Assembly (NCBI GenBank): GCA_001931905.2
Contig: MSJI02000854.1
Coordinates: forward strand, 1-43,959
Length of the DNA: 43,959 nt
Direction of reading: 5' to 3'
Origin: Cladosporium sp. IMV 00045
Lineage: Eukaryota > Ascomycota > Dothideomycetes > Cladosporiales > Cladosporiaceae
A program made the position numbers and the translations under genes. Position 1 is the first letter of the stretch; every line of letters begins with the position of its first letter. This document shows positions 31,612-42,810 of this stretch, one piece after another. The notes beneath the pieces are model-generated. The model saw nothing but the letters and a program-made list of their open reading frames with translations. It made no database searches and had not been told where the DNA came from.

Positions 31612-33281
31612 CGGAAGACACTCAGACATATTGACGACGACGTTCCAACGCATTATGGGAGTTATGACATCACTGGCAGCATTTGAACCGGCGCTTCTAC
31701 GACGTTAATGGCTTGACAATTGGCATACGCACAGACAACGATTGCAGGCGGGAATTACGAACATCACGAATTATTTCTATGGAGTATCACATCCACATTA
31801 CTCAAACAGTACGACTATCAACGAAAAAGGGCCAAACAAGGGAGAGGATCGGATTTCACCCACCTGCACGAAACCAACGATATTCGACGACAGGTCCCCA
31901 GTCCTAACCAACCGACCTCAGCACTACGACTCCACTTCAGCCCCCAACGTGTCCACAGCACACAATCCCCGGCACCTCCAGCGCTGTGAACCAACAACAG
32001 CGCTTGTATCTACCGCCGCTTTTACCTCTTCACAGATCCGACATTTCGCGCCCGACACTTTGCGATTTTCTTTCTTCTGTCTCTTGGACGATTTTCCTTG
32101 TGCTTTGACCGCAAAAACCACGACATGATGAACGAACGACATACGGGTAAGGCCTTTTTCTCCTTGTTCTTTTCTTCTTCTCTTCTTTTCCCCCCTTCTT
32201 TAATTTCTTGAACACTCGGCACTGCTCAGCTTCTTGGAGAAAAAGAGGATGGACGATTGCTAGGGTTTTATACCTTTTCTTTCTTCGCCGGCCCATGTTG
32301 TGGGAAGCTTTTACTGGAATCGCTTGGGGAACTTTTGGAGGGCTTTTGGTCTGGAGGAGTATAGGGCTTTCTTTTGTCGCTTGGGTTCACTTCGCTCACC
32401 CTCTTTTATGGAGGTATTTTCGTAAGACAAGGCGTGCTTCGTTTTTGTTGTTGGCAGACTTGATGGGATCCTAATTGCTGGAAATGAGGCAAAGAGAGTT
32501 TTTCGTTTTATACTCAACTGTCAATGCAAACCAATGAAAATTCAATTTGAACATGCTTTCAATGTTCTCTGCTTCTCATTCAGAACATTCATAGATTATC
32601 TCATGTGCTTACCTGAATCCAATCCATCTCCCTTCCCTCCAGCGCGGAACTTCCCCGCCCAAGCCGTTGGGCGCAGAGCCCCAGCTTTAACCCTCCAGCA
32701 CCAGCGCGACCAATCGCCGTCAGTGATCACGACCTCAGCCCGCGAGCACATACGCCCCGTTGCTACCTCACTGCCGACCACCTCACTTACCTACCACCTA
32801 TTCGCCTTACGAGCAAATCCGCAAGCTTCGCCCTGCACCTTTGCTTGCTTTGCCTCGCCGGCCGCCTTTCAATTCGCGCTTGCGCTCGCGCTTCGCTTCG
32901 CTTCTCGTCACTCCTTTTTTCTGGCCTGAGTCGTGCCGGTGCTTCACCTTTGACGTTGCTTTGCGGTTTCTTCGCGCGGAGTCGTTGTACAACAATTGAG
33001 AAAGAGCACTGCGGCAAATCTGAGCGAAGAGGTCTGGGGATTTACTAAGGAGCGGAATACTACTGGACTTGACTGCCGATTGATTCGCAAGTCGTTGCGA
33101 CCTGTTTGAGAAGAGGCGATTGGCTGGGTGAGAGACCGAGACCGAGAGGGAGCTGGTTGGTTTGGTGATTGATATTGTTTGGGTTGAAGATCTGGGAAAG
33201 AAAGTGGGACTGTTGGAAGTGAATTGAAGTGAGGATTTATTGAGACGGAATTCAAGAAAGACGGACACGGAGAGCGCGATC
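31612..33281. other. 1.7-kb stretch between the Ser/Pro-rich gene and LSM12
   Basis: No gene supported. The left part is probably 3' UTR of the preceding gene. A poly-pyrimidine tract (about 32149-32208, mostly T and C) and a GC/CT-rich leader (32630-33000) are seen. Open frames on both strands are compositional and mutually overlapping. Confidence 0.45.
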
Positions 33282-34124
33282 ATGGCGAGCACTACTGCTG
33301 CTACTGCTGCTGCTGGCGGTGCTGGCTCTGCTGTCAAATCTGCGTCTAAGGCTGGTTCGCCAGCTCCTGCGCTTGGGAATGGCAATGGAGAGGCGCTGGC
33401 GAAGGCTATTGGAGCTCGGTATGTGTTCCAACACGCTCATGCGAGACAGACAACAAACAACAAGAAGCCACAATAAAGCTAACATCCACCCCCCAGCATC
33501 AAGTTAACAACCACACCGCCCACCTCCCAAACCCTCGAAGGCACCCTCTTCACCGCCTGCCCGACCCTCAACCTCGTCGCCATCAACACTCGCCCATCCT
33601 CCTCTTCCGCCAGCAGCGACTCCGGCGATTACCACATCATCCCCCTCTCGCGCGTGCAGAACTTCCAAATCACCTCCCAACAGCAGCAGCAACCGCCTCT
33701 CGCGCCAGTCGACACCAAGCGCCTGAAAGACCGCGAAGCAACCCGCATCGCAGCGCTGAAAGAAGAGGCCGCGAACCGCGGCAAGGGCGTGAGCAGGGAG
33801 GCGCAGGCGATTTACGATGCGTTGAAGAGAGTGTACGTATACCAGCTGCTGTCCTATTCTTTTCTTCCCGCGGGGTTTTGCTAACTTATGTTCGAATGAA
33901 ACAGCAACATCCCAATCCGCTGGCACAACACGGAGATGATCGTGCACGAGGCCGTCATCGTCTCCCCGCCCTACCGGCCCGAGGACTGCAAGGGCTCGGC
34001 GAGCAAGCAGCAGGTGCTCAATCAGGTCAAGCGCGTGCTGGAGGGCGAGAGGAGGAAGTTGAGGGAGAGGGAGGAGAGGGAGAGGGTTGGTAATGCTCCT
34101 GCTGCGGTCAGGAAGGGGGGTTGA
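33282..34124 (+). CDS. LSM12: LSM12-like RNA-associated protein
   Basis: Three exons (33282-33418, 33497-33832, 33905-34124) encode 230 residues. Lsm12 proteins pair a divergent Sm-like domain with an anticodon-binding-like AD domain and associate with ataxin-2/Pbp1 and ribosomes. Seen: an Ala/Gly-rich N-terminus, an Sm-like block (IKLTTTPPTSQTLEGTLFTA, LNLVAINTR, YHIIPLSRVQNFQI) and a glutamine run. The AD-type helix-strand region follows (VDTKRLKDREATRIAALKEE, GVSREAQAIYDALKRVN, IRWHNTEMIVHEAVIVSPPYRPEDC). The C-terminus is a charged Arg/Glu helix. Introns are 78 and 72 nt. The length matches fungal Lsm12. It is convergent with the P450 gene, 649 bases away. Confidence 0.88.
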
Positions 34125-34773
34125 AGACCCGGTACGCGCCTGAGCGTGGCCTACACGCAGTCTACTCTGATCTTTCTCTCTCGAGAGAGCTCGAGTGCCA
34201 GATATGGCTCTGAGGGAGAAATACTTTGGGGAGGGGGATGGGAGCTTCTTTCTCGAGCCCTCTCTAAAGTGCAAATACCGGATTTTGAGAGGGGTAGAGG
34301 GCGAGAAGAATCTAAAGTTCAACAGGGGAGAGGGGCGTTCAGTGTACTATGTAGGTTTGAAGAAGCCAAGCGACCCGCCGAAGAAAAGAGGGCGATGAAT
34401 CAAAACCTCACTGTCGGAAGGAGTGTTGGGGGAGTCCTTTCGTCGAAGATAAAGGCTGTTCTGATAGACGTGTACGCTCTGGAGAAAGAATGAAATGAAT
34501 TGAAATGATACACAATCAGATTACTTGATTCCCACTCGTTGTCATCTCCGTCATCTCCCGAGACAACTTACCCTTGTCGACGTTGATCTCAGGGAGCATG
34601 CACTTGCACAGTAAGGTGGTGGCGACGTAAGAGGAGGTTTTCATTCACATCAATTCTATCTTTCTTCTCTGCTCTAGATTCTAGGCAGCTCTGTGCAACA
34701 AATGCCATGACGGGAGACGCATCTCGCTCCCCTGATGCCACCTAACCGCTTCCCTCTAAGCAAATGAGCCCCC
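34125..34773. other. Convergent 3' region, LSM12 and P450
   Basis: No gene seen. A perfect 14-bp palindrome, CTCTCTCGAGAGAG, lies at 34176-34189, about 50 bases after the LSM12 stop. It could fold in the 3' UTR. The following 200 bases are rich in GAGGGG/AGAGG purine tracts. Confidence 0.45.
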
Positions 34774-36605
34774 CTAGACAACCACACCCTCCCTCTTTCT
34801 AAACTGCACCAGCGGCCCATCCCTCATCGCAACAAATGCATCATAAAGCTGATACTGCTCCTTTTCCCTCCTGCCCTCGACGAACTCCGGCGCTCCCGCA
34901 CCCGTCGTATCGACTGGATCCGGCCTCATCTCAAACGCATGCACCATCTTCGCCAGCACGATCTGCATCTCCATCCAAGCCATGTTCTTCCCAACACAGC
35001 CCCTAGTGCCCGTGGAGAAAGCGCAGTGACCGCTCTCCGCCAGCGCAACTTCCTCCGCGCTGCTGCCTTCGGGGTCTTCTTCGAGCGTCAACCAGCGCTC
35101 CGGCCGGAAGACGAAGGGGTCCGGGTACACGGCGGGGTTGAAGCTGAGGGCGTACAGGCATGTGCTGAGCTGTGTACCGGGAGGGAAGAATTCGCCTTCT
35201 ACTGTGGTTCCACCTTCGCGGACTGTACGAGCCAGCTCCGCGGGGACTGGGGGCGTGACGCGCAGGGCTTCGTAGATGAAAGCTTTCATGTACTTGCATT
35301 TGTGCAGCTGCATGTCGCCCTTGATGTCGGCCGCGTCGGGGTAAGTGGCGAGGATCTCTTGCGCGAGTTTGCGCTGAATGCGCGGGTTGCGCGCCAGGTA
35401 GAAGGTCATGGCGGCGGTGACGGTGGAAGTCGTGTCGCTCCCCGCGATGGTCAGGACTTCGCACTCGCCGTACAGCTCGTGCAGGTTGTAGCCCAGCTGG
35501 CCGGTTTGCGGGTCTTTCGTGCCGAAGAGGTAGTGGAAGAAGTCTTTGCGCTCGGGCCGCATGCCTTTCTGAACTTCTTCTTCGACTTTGGTGCGGTCTT
35601 CGAGGTTTTGCACCACGAAGGCTTGCCATTGTTTGAGGCTGGCGGGAATGGCGTATTGGAGTAGGAAGTCGAGGCCGCGGGGTTTGAGCCAGAGCCAGAG
35701 GTCGGCGTAGGGGGAGAAGACGATCTGGTGGGTTGTTAGCAGGGCTGATGAAGTGAACTGATAAAGAGAGTGATGGACTTACCGGTTGGAGAAGTTCCAG
35801 GAAACTACCCATCAGATGCGGTACATGCTTGAGATCGCTCTCGGGCTCTTTCATGTTGAATTGCTTGCCGAAGCAAAGGTCACCAAGGATATCGAACACG
35901 AGATGATTGACTTCGTCGGCCATGTTAAGAGACTTGGTCCATTCCCCGCTCGCGTCTTCCCGGGGTTGGTCTTTGATCAAGTCCAACCATCTGTCAAGGT
36001 TTTGGTGGATGAAAGGCTCCATGCCCTTCAAGGCCTTGTCGGAGAATGCATTGTTGAGGACACGACGCTTGCGAGCGTGGGCGTTGATGTCAGTGCAGTT
36101 CCAGACGTTGACAATCTCGATGCGGTGACGCTGTTCATATCCAAAATGTATGAGTAAGCAGTTGGTCTTGAATAGTGAGATAGCTTCCAACTCGCACTTA
36201 CCCAGGATTGGTAGTAGGACTCAGTTTTCATGACATTGCCCTTGTTGCCGAAGATCGTCTTGTAGGCAGACGGAGTGTTCATAACTACCGCATTAGGACG
36301 GTAGCGAAAGACAGGTCCTGAGAGCCATGAGTACGAAAGCACCTTGCAATATCTCTGAAACTCATAAACATACCATATTGCTGCTGTAATTGATACAGCC
36401 AGATGTGTCGATCACGCTTTCGGGTATACCAGTACGAAGGAAGGTCAGAGATCTTCGCCCAAAAAGGACCAGGGTATTTGGCGAGAGGATGCAGGTAGAG
36501 CCGGTAGAAGATCGTGCAGACAACATATGTCAACGCCAGGACACAAGCCGAGGAGGCGATGGTCGGATACGGCACCGACTCGAGTGCACCACCTTGGCTC
36601 GCCAT
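34774..36605 (-). CDS. Cytochrome P450 monooxygenase
   Basis: Four exons on the minus strand (36605-36374, 36317-36202, 36130-35783, 35724-34774) encode 548 residues with phase closed throughout. Microsomal P450s insert one oxygen atom into organic substrates using electrons from NADPH-P450 reductase. Seen: one N-terminal membrane anchor (about 17-35), the proline hinge LAKYPGPF, HARKRRVLNNAFS in helix C, the I-helix oxygen motif AGSDTTS (about 326-332), ExxR as EALR (384-387), PERW (440-443) and the heme loop FSTGTRGCVG with Cys about 475. The style resembles fungal P450s often annotated as benzoate 4-monooxygenase or isotrichodermin 15-hydroxylase, but those labels are unreliable. No PKS, NRPS or terpene synthase is nearby, so there is no sign of a secondary-metabolite cluster in this window. 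Confidence 0.93.
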
Positions 36606-37732
36606 TTTCGTGCTGAAAGATGTCGATACTCTTTGAAGAAAGGCAACGCAGGAAAGACTGTCTTTCTTATCAAGGTGCCATTATCGCCGGCCGGTGCTTT
36701 CTTCACACTACGGCAGACATATCCCGCTGCCAGACTACTAGCACCGTCTGCCATCTTGAAGCCGTATGCAGCCAATCCTTGTGAGCTTATGAGACCAGAC
36801 AAGACTATTGGTGTTGGCGGATAGTCGAATGCCTTTCTCGCCATAGCATGGGCCAGAAGGATCACGCTATCCTGGGGTCTGGGGCCGGAGCGGCCACGAT
36901 GAGGGTCTGCGCCGTTGACTCCTCGGAATGGCCATTGGAGGCTCGCTTGCGGTTTCAAGTCGGCTCTGCATAATCCTTGCGGTTCCTTGCTGGCAGTTGG
37001 ACATGGGTGTTCGAATGCTTGCTTCACCTTGCTGAGCTAAGACCTTTTTGTGGTCGCGTTGGTGGATCGGCCGCCGCTCCGTGGACTCCACTCAATTTGC
37101 CGTGTCGCTTCTTCTAGAGTCCGGTTGACAGCTAACGTCTTCATGCATGAGATAGACTAGGTATGCAGTAGGTGCTCGAGATCCTGGATTTGTGATGGAA
37201 GGCGAAGAGAAAAATTTGAGACACCTTCGAATTCGAGGGCCTGGCACATCTTCGTCGCCAATATTGATGGATCTGAGCCCTACAACGCGACGTCCTTCGT
37301 GCCTTGAGGGCTTATCCATATCTGCCGGACCAGATGGTCCACCTGTTTCAGCACGTCAAGCTATACGGAATCATGTTATTACTGACGTGAGGTGCTAGAG
37401 AATGACTCGATCAAGCGCCGGAGCGTCTCCGTAAGCAATCGCTGCACGACTGTATCGCGAGCATCGACCGCGTCGTGATCGATAACGACAAAGACGATGC
37501 ACCGCACCAGAGGCGGTCCGGCGCAGGCTCCCTGCATCCAGGCCTCAGGTTCCACTTCACGACGGACAGACAGTTCTACTTCCCTGGCAGACGCACGGAG
37601 AACGCCTGTAGGATTCAACTCCTGGTGCGATCACTCAGACAGATGTAATATGTCTTTCCCTGGAAGCCCACATCTAGGTGAAGTATCATATTGTTACCTC
37701 CCTCGTTCATACACGGCTTGAGGCATTTCACC
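36606..37732. promoter_or_regulatory. Divergent promoter region, P450 / rhodopsin-domain gene
   Basis: 1.1 kb between two divergent ATGs. No gene is supported; a 165-codon minus-strand frame here overlaps the P450 start and lacks protein character. No recognisable operator stands out. Confidence 0.5.
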
Positions 37733-39041
37733 ATGTATTCGCCGGGCAGTGCTGCGGCTATCCGAGCGAATCTGGATGGATCAGCCATTTCGACATACGT
37801 CCTGTTCATGCTTGTTGTTCCCTTGAAATTCTGGTGTCGATTACACAGCGGACACAAGAGATTAGGGCTGGACGATGCCTTGACGGCTATTGGAGCGGCG
37901 ACGACGAATACGTTCTTCTACATCACAATGATTGGTATGATGTCTTTTACCACTCACACAATGATACACGCTGACTTCCACGGCTAGGTGTGCGAAAACA
38001 TGTCGGGCAACATGCCGAGACACTTGAGGTGCCGGTCGTTATTCAGTTTCTGAAGTACACGTTTGCAGCACAATTGTTGTATGTGGTGGCATTAGCTTGG
38101 ATCAAGCTTGCAATTCTCGCGTTTTATTGGAAGTTGTTCTCCATTAAAGCTCGATGGCCCATTACCATCTGTGCAGGCATCGTAGTAGCATGGGTGTTTG
38201 GAGTGGTAAGTTGAAGCGATGGCCTAAACTCGATGTACAAGCCTTAACCGTTGTCCAGTTCTTCTCTCTTGTCTTCACATGCAACCCAGTCCGAGCACAA
38301 TGGGACATTACCATCACCGACGCAGTATGCCTTGACAGGCGAGCAACATACCTTGGTGCCTCCGTGGTGAATGTTGTTACAGATGTTGTTCTGCTCGCAC
38401 TCCCTCTTCCATATATCTGGAATCTGAACAGCCCGATTTTCCAACGACTGGTACTGCTTGGCATGTTCTCGCTTGGGATATTCGTCAGTGTCGTCTCGAT
38501 CATCCGCCTCAGCATCCTGATGAACCTCGATCTCGCGTCACCAGACATTACATACAACATGAGCCAAGTCTTCATCTGGTCCTTAGTGGAAACGAACGTG
38601 GGGTTAATCTGCGCCTGCCTTCCCAGCTTGCGACCAGCCGTCAAACTTCTCGGCTTCAGTCGCCTCTTCCCATCGTCAGACACTGTAGCACGAAATGCCT
38701 ACATACAACAAGAGACACCCGACGCATCTCTCCACGTCACCAACAAATCACAGTCGTCCAAGCGAAGCCCCTTTGGCTTCATGACAACTCTGGGAGGGTC
38801 AACGAAGTATGAAGAGGAAGACAGCTTCCAGATGATCAACACTCAAAATGGTGCTTACGGCAAGAACAGCACCACCGTTGGAGCATATCATTCCAGGACG
38901 AGTGATGAGACCGATGGACCTCCGCAGCAAGGGAAAGCTGCGAAGAGCACTATACAGCCGATCACGGTTGAGCGCGAGTGGCGCATTGAGAGTCGGACGC
39001 CGGAAGAAGGCGAGATTCCGACTAGCTATAATGCGATGTAA
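37733..39041 (+). CDS. Rhodopsin-domain (SAT4/PTH11-type) 7-TM protein
   Basis: Three exons (37733-37934, 37988-38205, 38259-39041) encode 400 residues. Seven membrane segments can be traced from ISTYVLFMLVVPLKFW to the last, FIWSLVETNVGLICACLPSLRP. Family marks are LGLDDALTAIG in loop 1/TM2, the KLAILAFYWKLF stretch of TM3, FTCNPVRAQWD after TM4, and the ETNVGLICACLPSLRP motif of TM7. A 115-residue cytosolic tail rich in Ser/Thr follows. This large fungal family is related to PTH11-like receptors, but most members have no known ligand. ATG 37733 is the first in frame; the frame is open upstream but lacks an ATG. The TAA at 39039-39041 is the only in-frame stop separating it from the NACHT-ankyrin reading frame downstream. 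Confidence 0.88.
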
Positions 39042-39068
39042 TTGTATAAAGAAGCAAGAGAAAATACG

Positions 39069-42000
39069 ATGTCTCTCGATGTTAGAAGAAAAAAAGTATT
39101 AATGGCAGACCGACGCCTCATTTTAGAAGTTGGCATAAGCCACAGATTTCTCGTCGCACAAATGCTATGCGAAAAGGATCAGGAGCTCCTACAAGCCACC
39201 ATCTTACCTGCATTGCCAGCTAATCCAACTTCAGCTGATACAAATCTCCTCCTCAGCCTAATGGATCTTTATGCTTCACAACCTTCTCTGAGCAGCCCAA
39301 ACAATCGTGGATTGACAACCGTCTGGCACCGTGCAGCCCGGCGTCGAATCGCCGTGGCCATGTTTTGCTGGAAGATTTGCAAGTCGAAACGTGGTCCCGA
39401 CCAACAATCGTCTTCATTGCCACTGTCAGGTTCAAGCTCGAGCGCTGCCAAGGATCACTTCAAAGTAGGCGACATTGACCAACAGACTGTTGGTATTGGC
39501 CGAGAAAGAATACGGCCTAAGCGATACACCATCGATGAACAGACTGTATCAACGCATTCACAGCGACTCAGCACAGGAGGCCATGTTTTTCGGAGAGCCA
39601 AGGCCAAAGGCAATGCACGAACACACCATGGTGATTCTTATCAGTGGAACACCACTCATTACGACGGTCCCAACACATCGCAGGCAAACGAGCCAGCAAA
39701 ATTGGTCGACAAGCTTAAGTTCGTGGGCATGAGCGACCGCGTATCGTCTGTGAGTCCCGCATACGCCGATACCTGCCGCTGGATCCTAGGTCGGCCGGAA
39801 TACCTGGCCTGGTGGAACGATGCCCATCGACATGAGCATAACGGCGTGCTCTGGATTAAAGGCCATCCCGGCAGCGGGAAATCAACGCTCATGAAATTGC
39901 TGTTAAATCACAGCGAAGGCAGCAGCAGAGACGGAGCTGTCGCCTCGTTCTTTTTAATACACGCAGCTCCGACACCTTGCCGAAATCCACCGAGGGCATG
40001 TACCGCTCTCTCCTCTGTCAGATCTTTGCGCAGCTGCCTCAACTCCAGTCTTGCGTAAGCTATCAATTTGAAGGCCCACCAAGAGACCATTGGCCGATCG
40101 AGATACTTGAAAACGTCTTTCGCGATGCTGTTAGAGGTCTCGGGCAAAGCATGCATCTGACTTGTTACATTGATGCCCTGGACGAATGTTATGATGACGA
40201 AGGAGTAAGAATAGCCGTCGGATGCTTCCAAGATCTTTCGAAGATTGCCACATCAGAAAACGCTCAGTTCTGGATCTGCCCGTCTAGTCGATACTATCCA
40301 CATATCACGATGCAAAAGCACAGTGAACTCAGATTCGAAGACCAAGAGGGGCATTTGGATGACATCTCGCAATACTTACAGGACAAATTCTTGATTGCTG
40401 AACCTTCAAAGCAACAGCTTGGAGAAGAAATTCGGCGACGATGTTCTGGGGTATTCTTATGGGTCGTGCTCGTCGTGAACATCATCAATAAAGAAGACGG
40501 TGCAGGATCCGATGCCAAAAAGTTGGGTTCGACACTTGAATCTGTTCCTCCTCGGCTCAACGACCTTTTTTCTAAGATCCTGGAAGAGCCGGACAGTGCA
40601 ATTGTCGTGGCTTTGCAATGGGTATTGTTCGCTCGACGAAGATTGAGCGTGCCTGAACTATACTTTGCGATTCGGACTGGAACTGGAGACCTGGAGACAG
40701 CGCTTTGGAACAAACAGGATATTGATACTGAACGCTTGAAGCGATACGTTATCCACAGGTCGAGGGGGCTCATCGAAGTTGTGAACCATATGGAGGCCGT
40801 CGGGTTCAGTTCATCCATGAATCCGTGCGAGAGCATCTTCTTTCTGGTGGTCTGGGAGACATGGACCAAAGCTTAAAGCAGAACATCGAGGGCAAAAGTC
40901 ATGCAAGGCTATCTGAATGGTGTCAACGATACATGAAACTTGGCATCCTGAATTACTATGATCTCTCTGAAGACTCATCGAATATCGACGCAATATTAGC
41001 CTTCTTTGTTACTTTCCTAGAATTGGAGAGTACGTTTCCGTTTTTGAGATATGCATTGTATGAGGCTCTGCCCCATCTTGAAAAGGCTTTCGTGGCAGGT
41101 GTCGTCGGACTCGATGGGCTCGAATGGTTTCCCTTGAGAATTTCTGTATTGCTTTCGCAAATGGACCCCTTTAGCAGTGCATACGGTCTGGTCAAAAATC
41201 ATTCTGCAACCCTACTATACCTTTTAATCGTTCAGGGTTGCAGCTCGCTTGCTGAAGCACTGCTCCAGCATTACTTACAAGAAGACTCCACACCAGATGA
41301 TGACTCGGACAGACGTCAGAGGCGTCCTGAGAACATGAATGCCGACATAGACTTGCGGACCCTATGTGGCGGCAAATTCGGCTGTCCTTTGCAAGCCGCC
41401 GCCGCTCGCCCTGGCTCAACACGCCTTGTTGGGCAGCTCCTAATGAAGGGGCAAGAAGTCAACCTTCCCGGAGGAGAACATGGTAGCGCGTTAGGCGCAG
41501 CCGCATGCGATCGAGATGGCGCAGTTGCTTTTCAGCCATGGAGCACTTGTCAACTCAGAAGGCGTCACCACCCCCTTCCATGAGACCGCAGAACGAGGGA
41601 GTACAGACATGATGCAATATCTTCTTGAAAGAGGAGCTGACGTCCATGCCGTGGATGGTCGGGGCCGTACGCCATTGCTGAGAGCAGCTGATTCTGTTGG
41701 CAACTATGACACCACAAAGATTGATATTCTTTTGGACCACGGAGCAGACGTGAATGTTAAAGATGACATGGGCCAGACGGCTCTTATGCTGGCAGCGCGT
41801 CAAAACAAAACCCATGTTGTTCGACTTCTCCTCGAGAAACGAGCTGCCGTTGATATGAAAGACGAACGCTCTCGGACTGCGCTGATCGTGGCTGTCGAGT
41901 CAAAGCGGCGTCCCTGGTCTCTCAAAATGACTGAAGAACTATTGCAGCCACTCTTGAATCGTGGTGCAGACGTGAACGCCTTTGGAGGCAGATACGGCAG

Positions 42001-42184
42001 TGCCTTGATCGCAGCATCTTTCCAAGGCTGGGCCGAGGCTGTGAGTATCTTGATCGCAAAAGGTGCAGACCTGGACTATCGAACCGAGGAGTATGGCACT
42101 GCTCTTGACCTCTCCCGCGCTGAAAAGCATACCGAGGTGGTGAAGGTACTGGAGGAAGCAGCAGCCAACAGGGCGAGACAGTAA
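39069..42184 (+). pseudogene. NACHT-ankyrin NLR-like (STAND) protein, three frame breaks
   Basis: About 1,039 residues if read across three breaks. Fungal NLR-like STAND proteins are signal-responsive NTPases linked to non-self recognition and cell death. Seen: an N-terminal 225-residue region with no recognised effector domain; a pre-NACHT helix (ADTCRWILGRPEYLAWW); P-loop GHPGSGKST near residue 265; Walker B CYIDALDE; winged-helix-like VQFIHESVREHL; then about six ankyrin repeats (such as GADVNVKDDMGQTALMLAAR). Breaks: 39951-39955 (T-run one short), 40802-40804 (G-run one short) and about 41509-41515 (GA repeat two short, or one extra base). Domain sequence is normal on both sides of each break, so loss is recent or artefactual. 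The true ATG is uncertain: 39069 lies 27 bases after the preceding stop, and 39102 is an alternative. Confidence 0.8.
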
Positions 42185-42810
42185 ATGGAACAGCCAGATC
42201 CAGGATCGAGTCAACGAGTTCCCGAACGCGACGATTTTCTCAAAAGCAGCAATCGAGTCTGACCGACCAGAAGGTCCTTGAAATGCTCAAAGCTCAAGCC
42301 TTGCAAGCGAGATGCTCCTTACAGCGTGGAAGACGTGAGAATCTTTCCGAACGGCGCATGACAGATGCTCAGTCGACAAGCGCACACATCAAAACCATCA
42401 AGTTAAGTCTTATTGAACAGTCGTACGTCCAAGAAAGGCGCACGCCACAGAAGCGGGTCCGCTTGCACATCGTACGATGCATATTTTGGTAGCTTATCTC
42501 TTGATATCTCGGAGTGTTGCAGTGAAAGTTGTATTATATGGTTTCTGATGTGTGGGCGAATTCATGCGGCCGTCGGATATCTTCGTTCTTTGTAGTGGCT
42601 TTGGCATTTGCAAGAGATATCAGTTTCAGACTGGACTTCAATTTCCTAGGAGCGAGTCGTACAACGAGATTGTCGAGCCAAGGCGTACCCACAGAGGTGC
42701 AACGAAAGTGGCCTTGGCCTGTGTATGAACGAATGAATTTCGTAATGCTACGCTAAATCGTCTCATCAATGCAAAAGCAGTAAAGACACCAGAAACCAAG
42801 AGTTCACATC
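42185..42810. other. Convergent 3' region, NLR and desaturase
   Basis: 626 bases between converging stops. No gene, RNA or repeat is recognised. Confidence 0.5.

Noticed and set aside
30863..31708. 281-codon plus-strand frame inside the Ser/Pro-rich gene
   Set aside because: A second frame of the same strand in a GC-rich gene; low-complexity Ser/Arg/Leu text without domains.
33504..34322. 272-codon minus-strand frame across LSM12
   Set aside because: Antisense to conserved LSM12 exons and includes both introns; leucine/arginine-rich shadow.
35003..36190. 395-codon minus-strand open frame inside the P450 gene
   Set aside because: It carries the true third P450 exon but then runs out of frame through the intron into Arg/Pro-rich nonsense. 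The spliced model has all P450 motifs.
34774..42184. Secondary-metabolite cluster (P450, 7-TM, NLR)
   Set aside because: No polyketide synthase, NRPS, terpene cyclase or pathway regulator is present; genes are separately oriented and unrelated in function.
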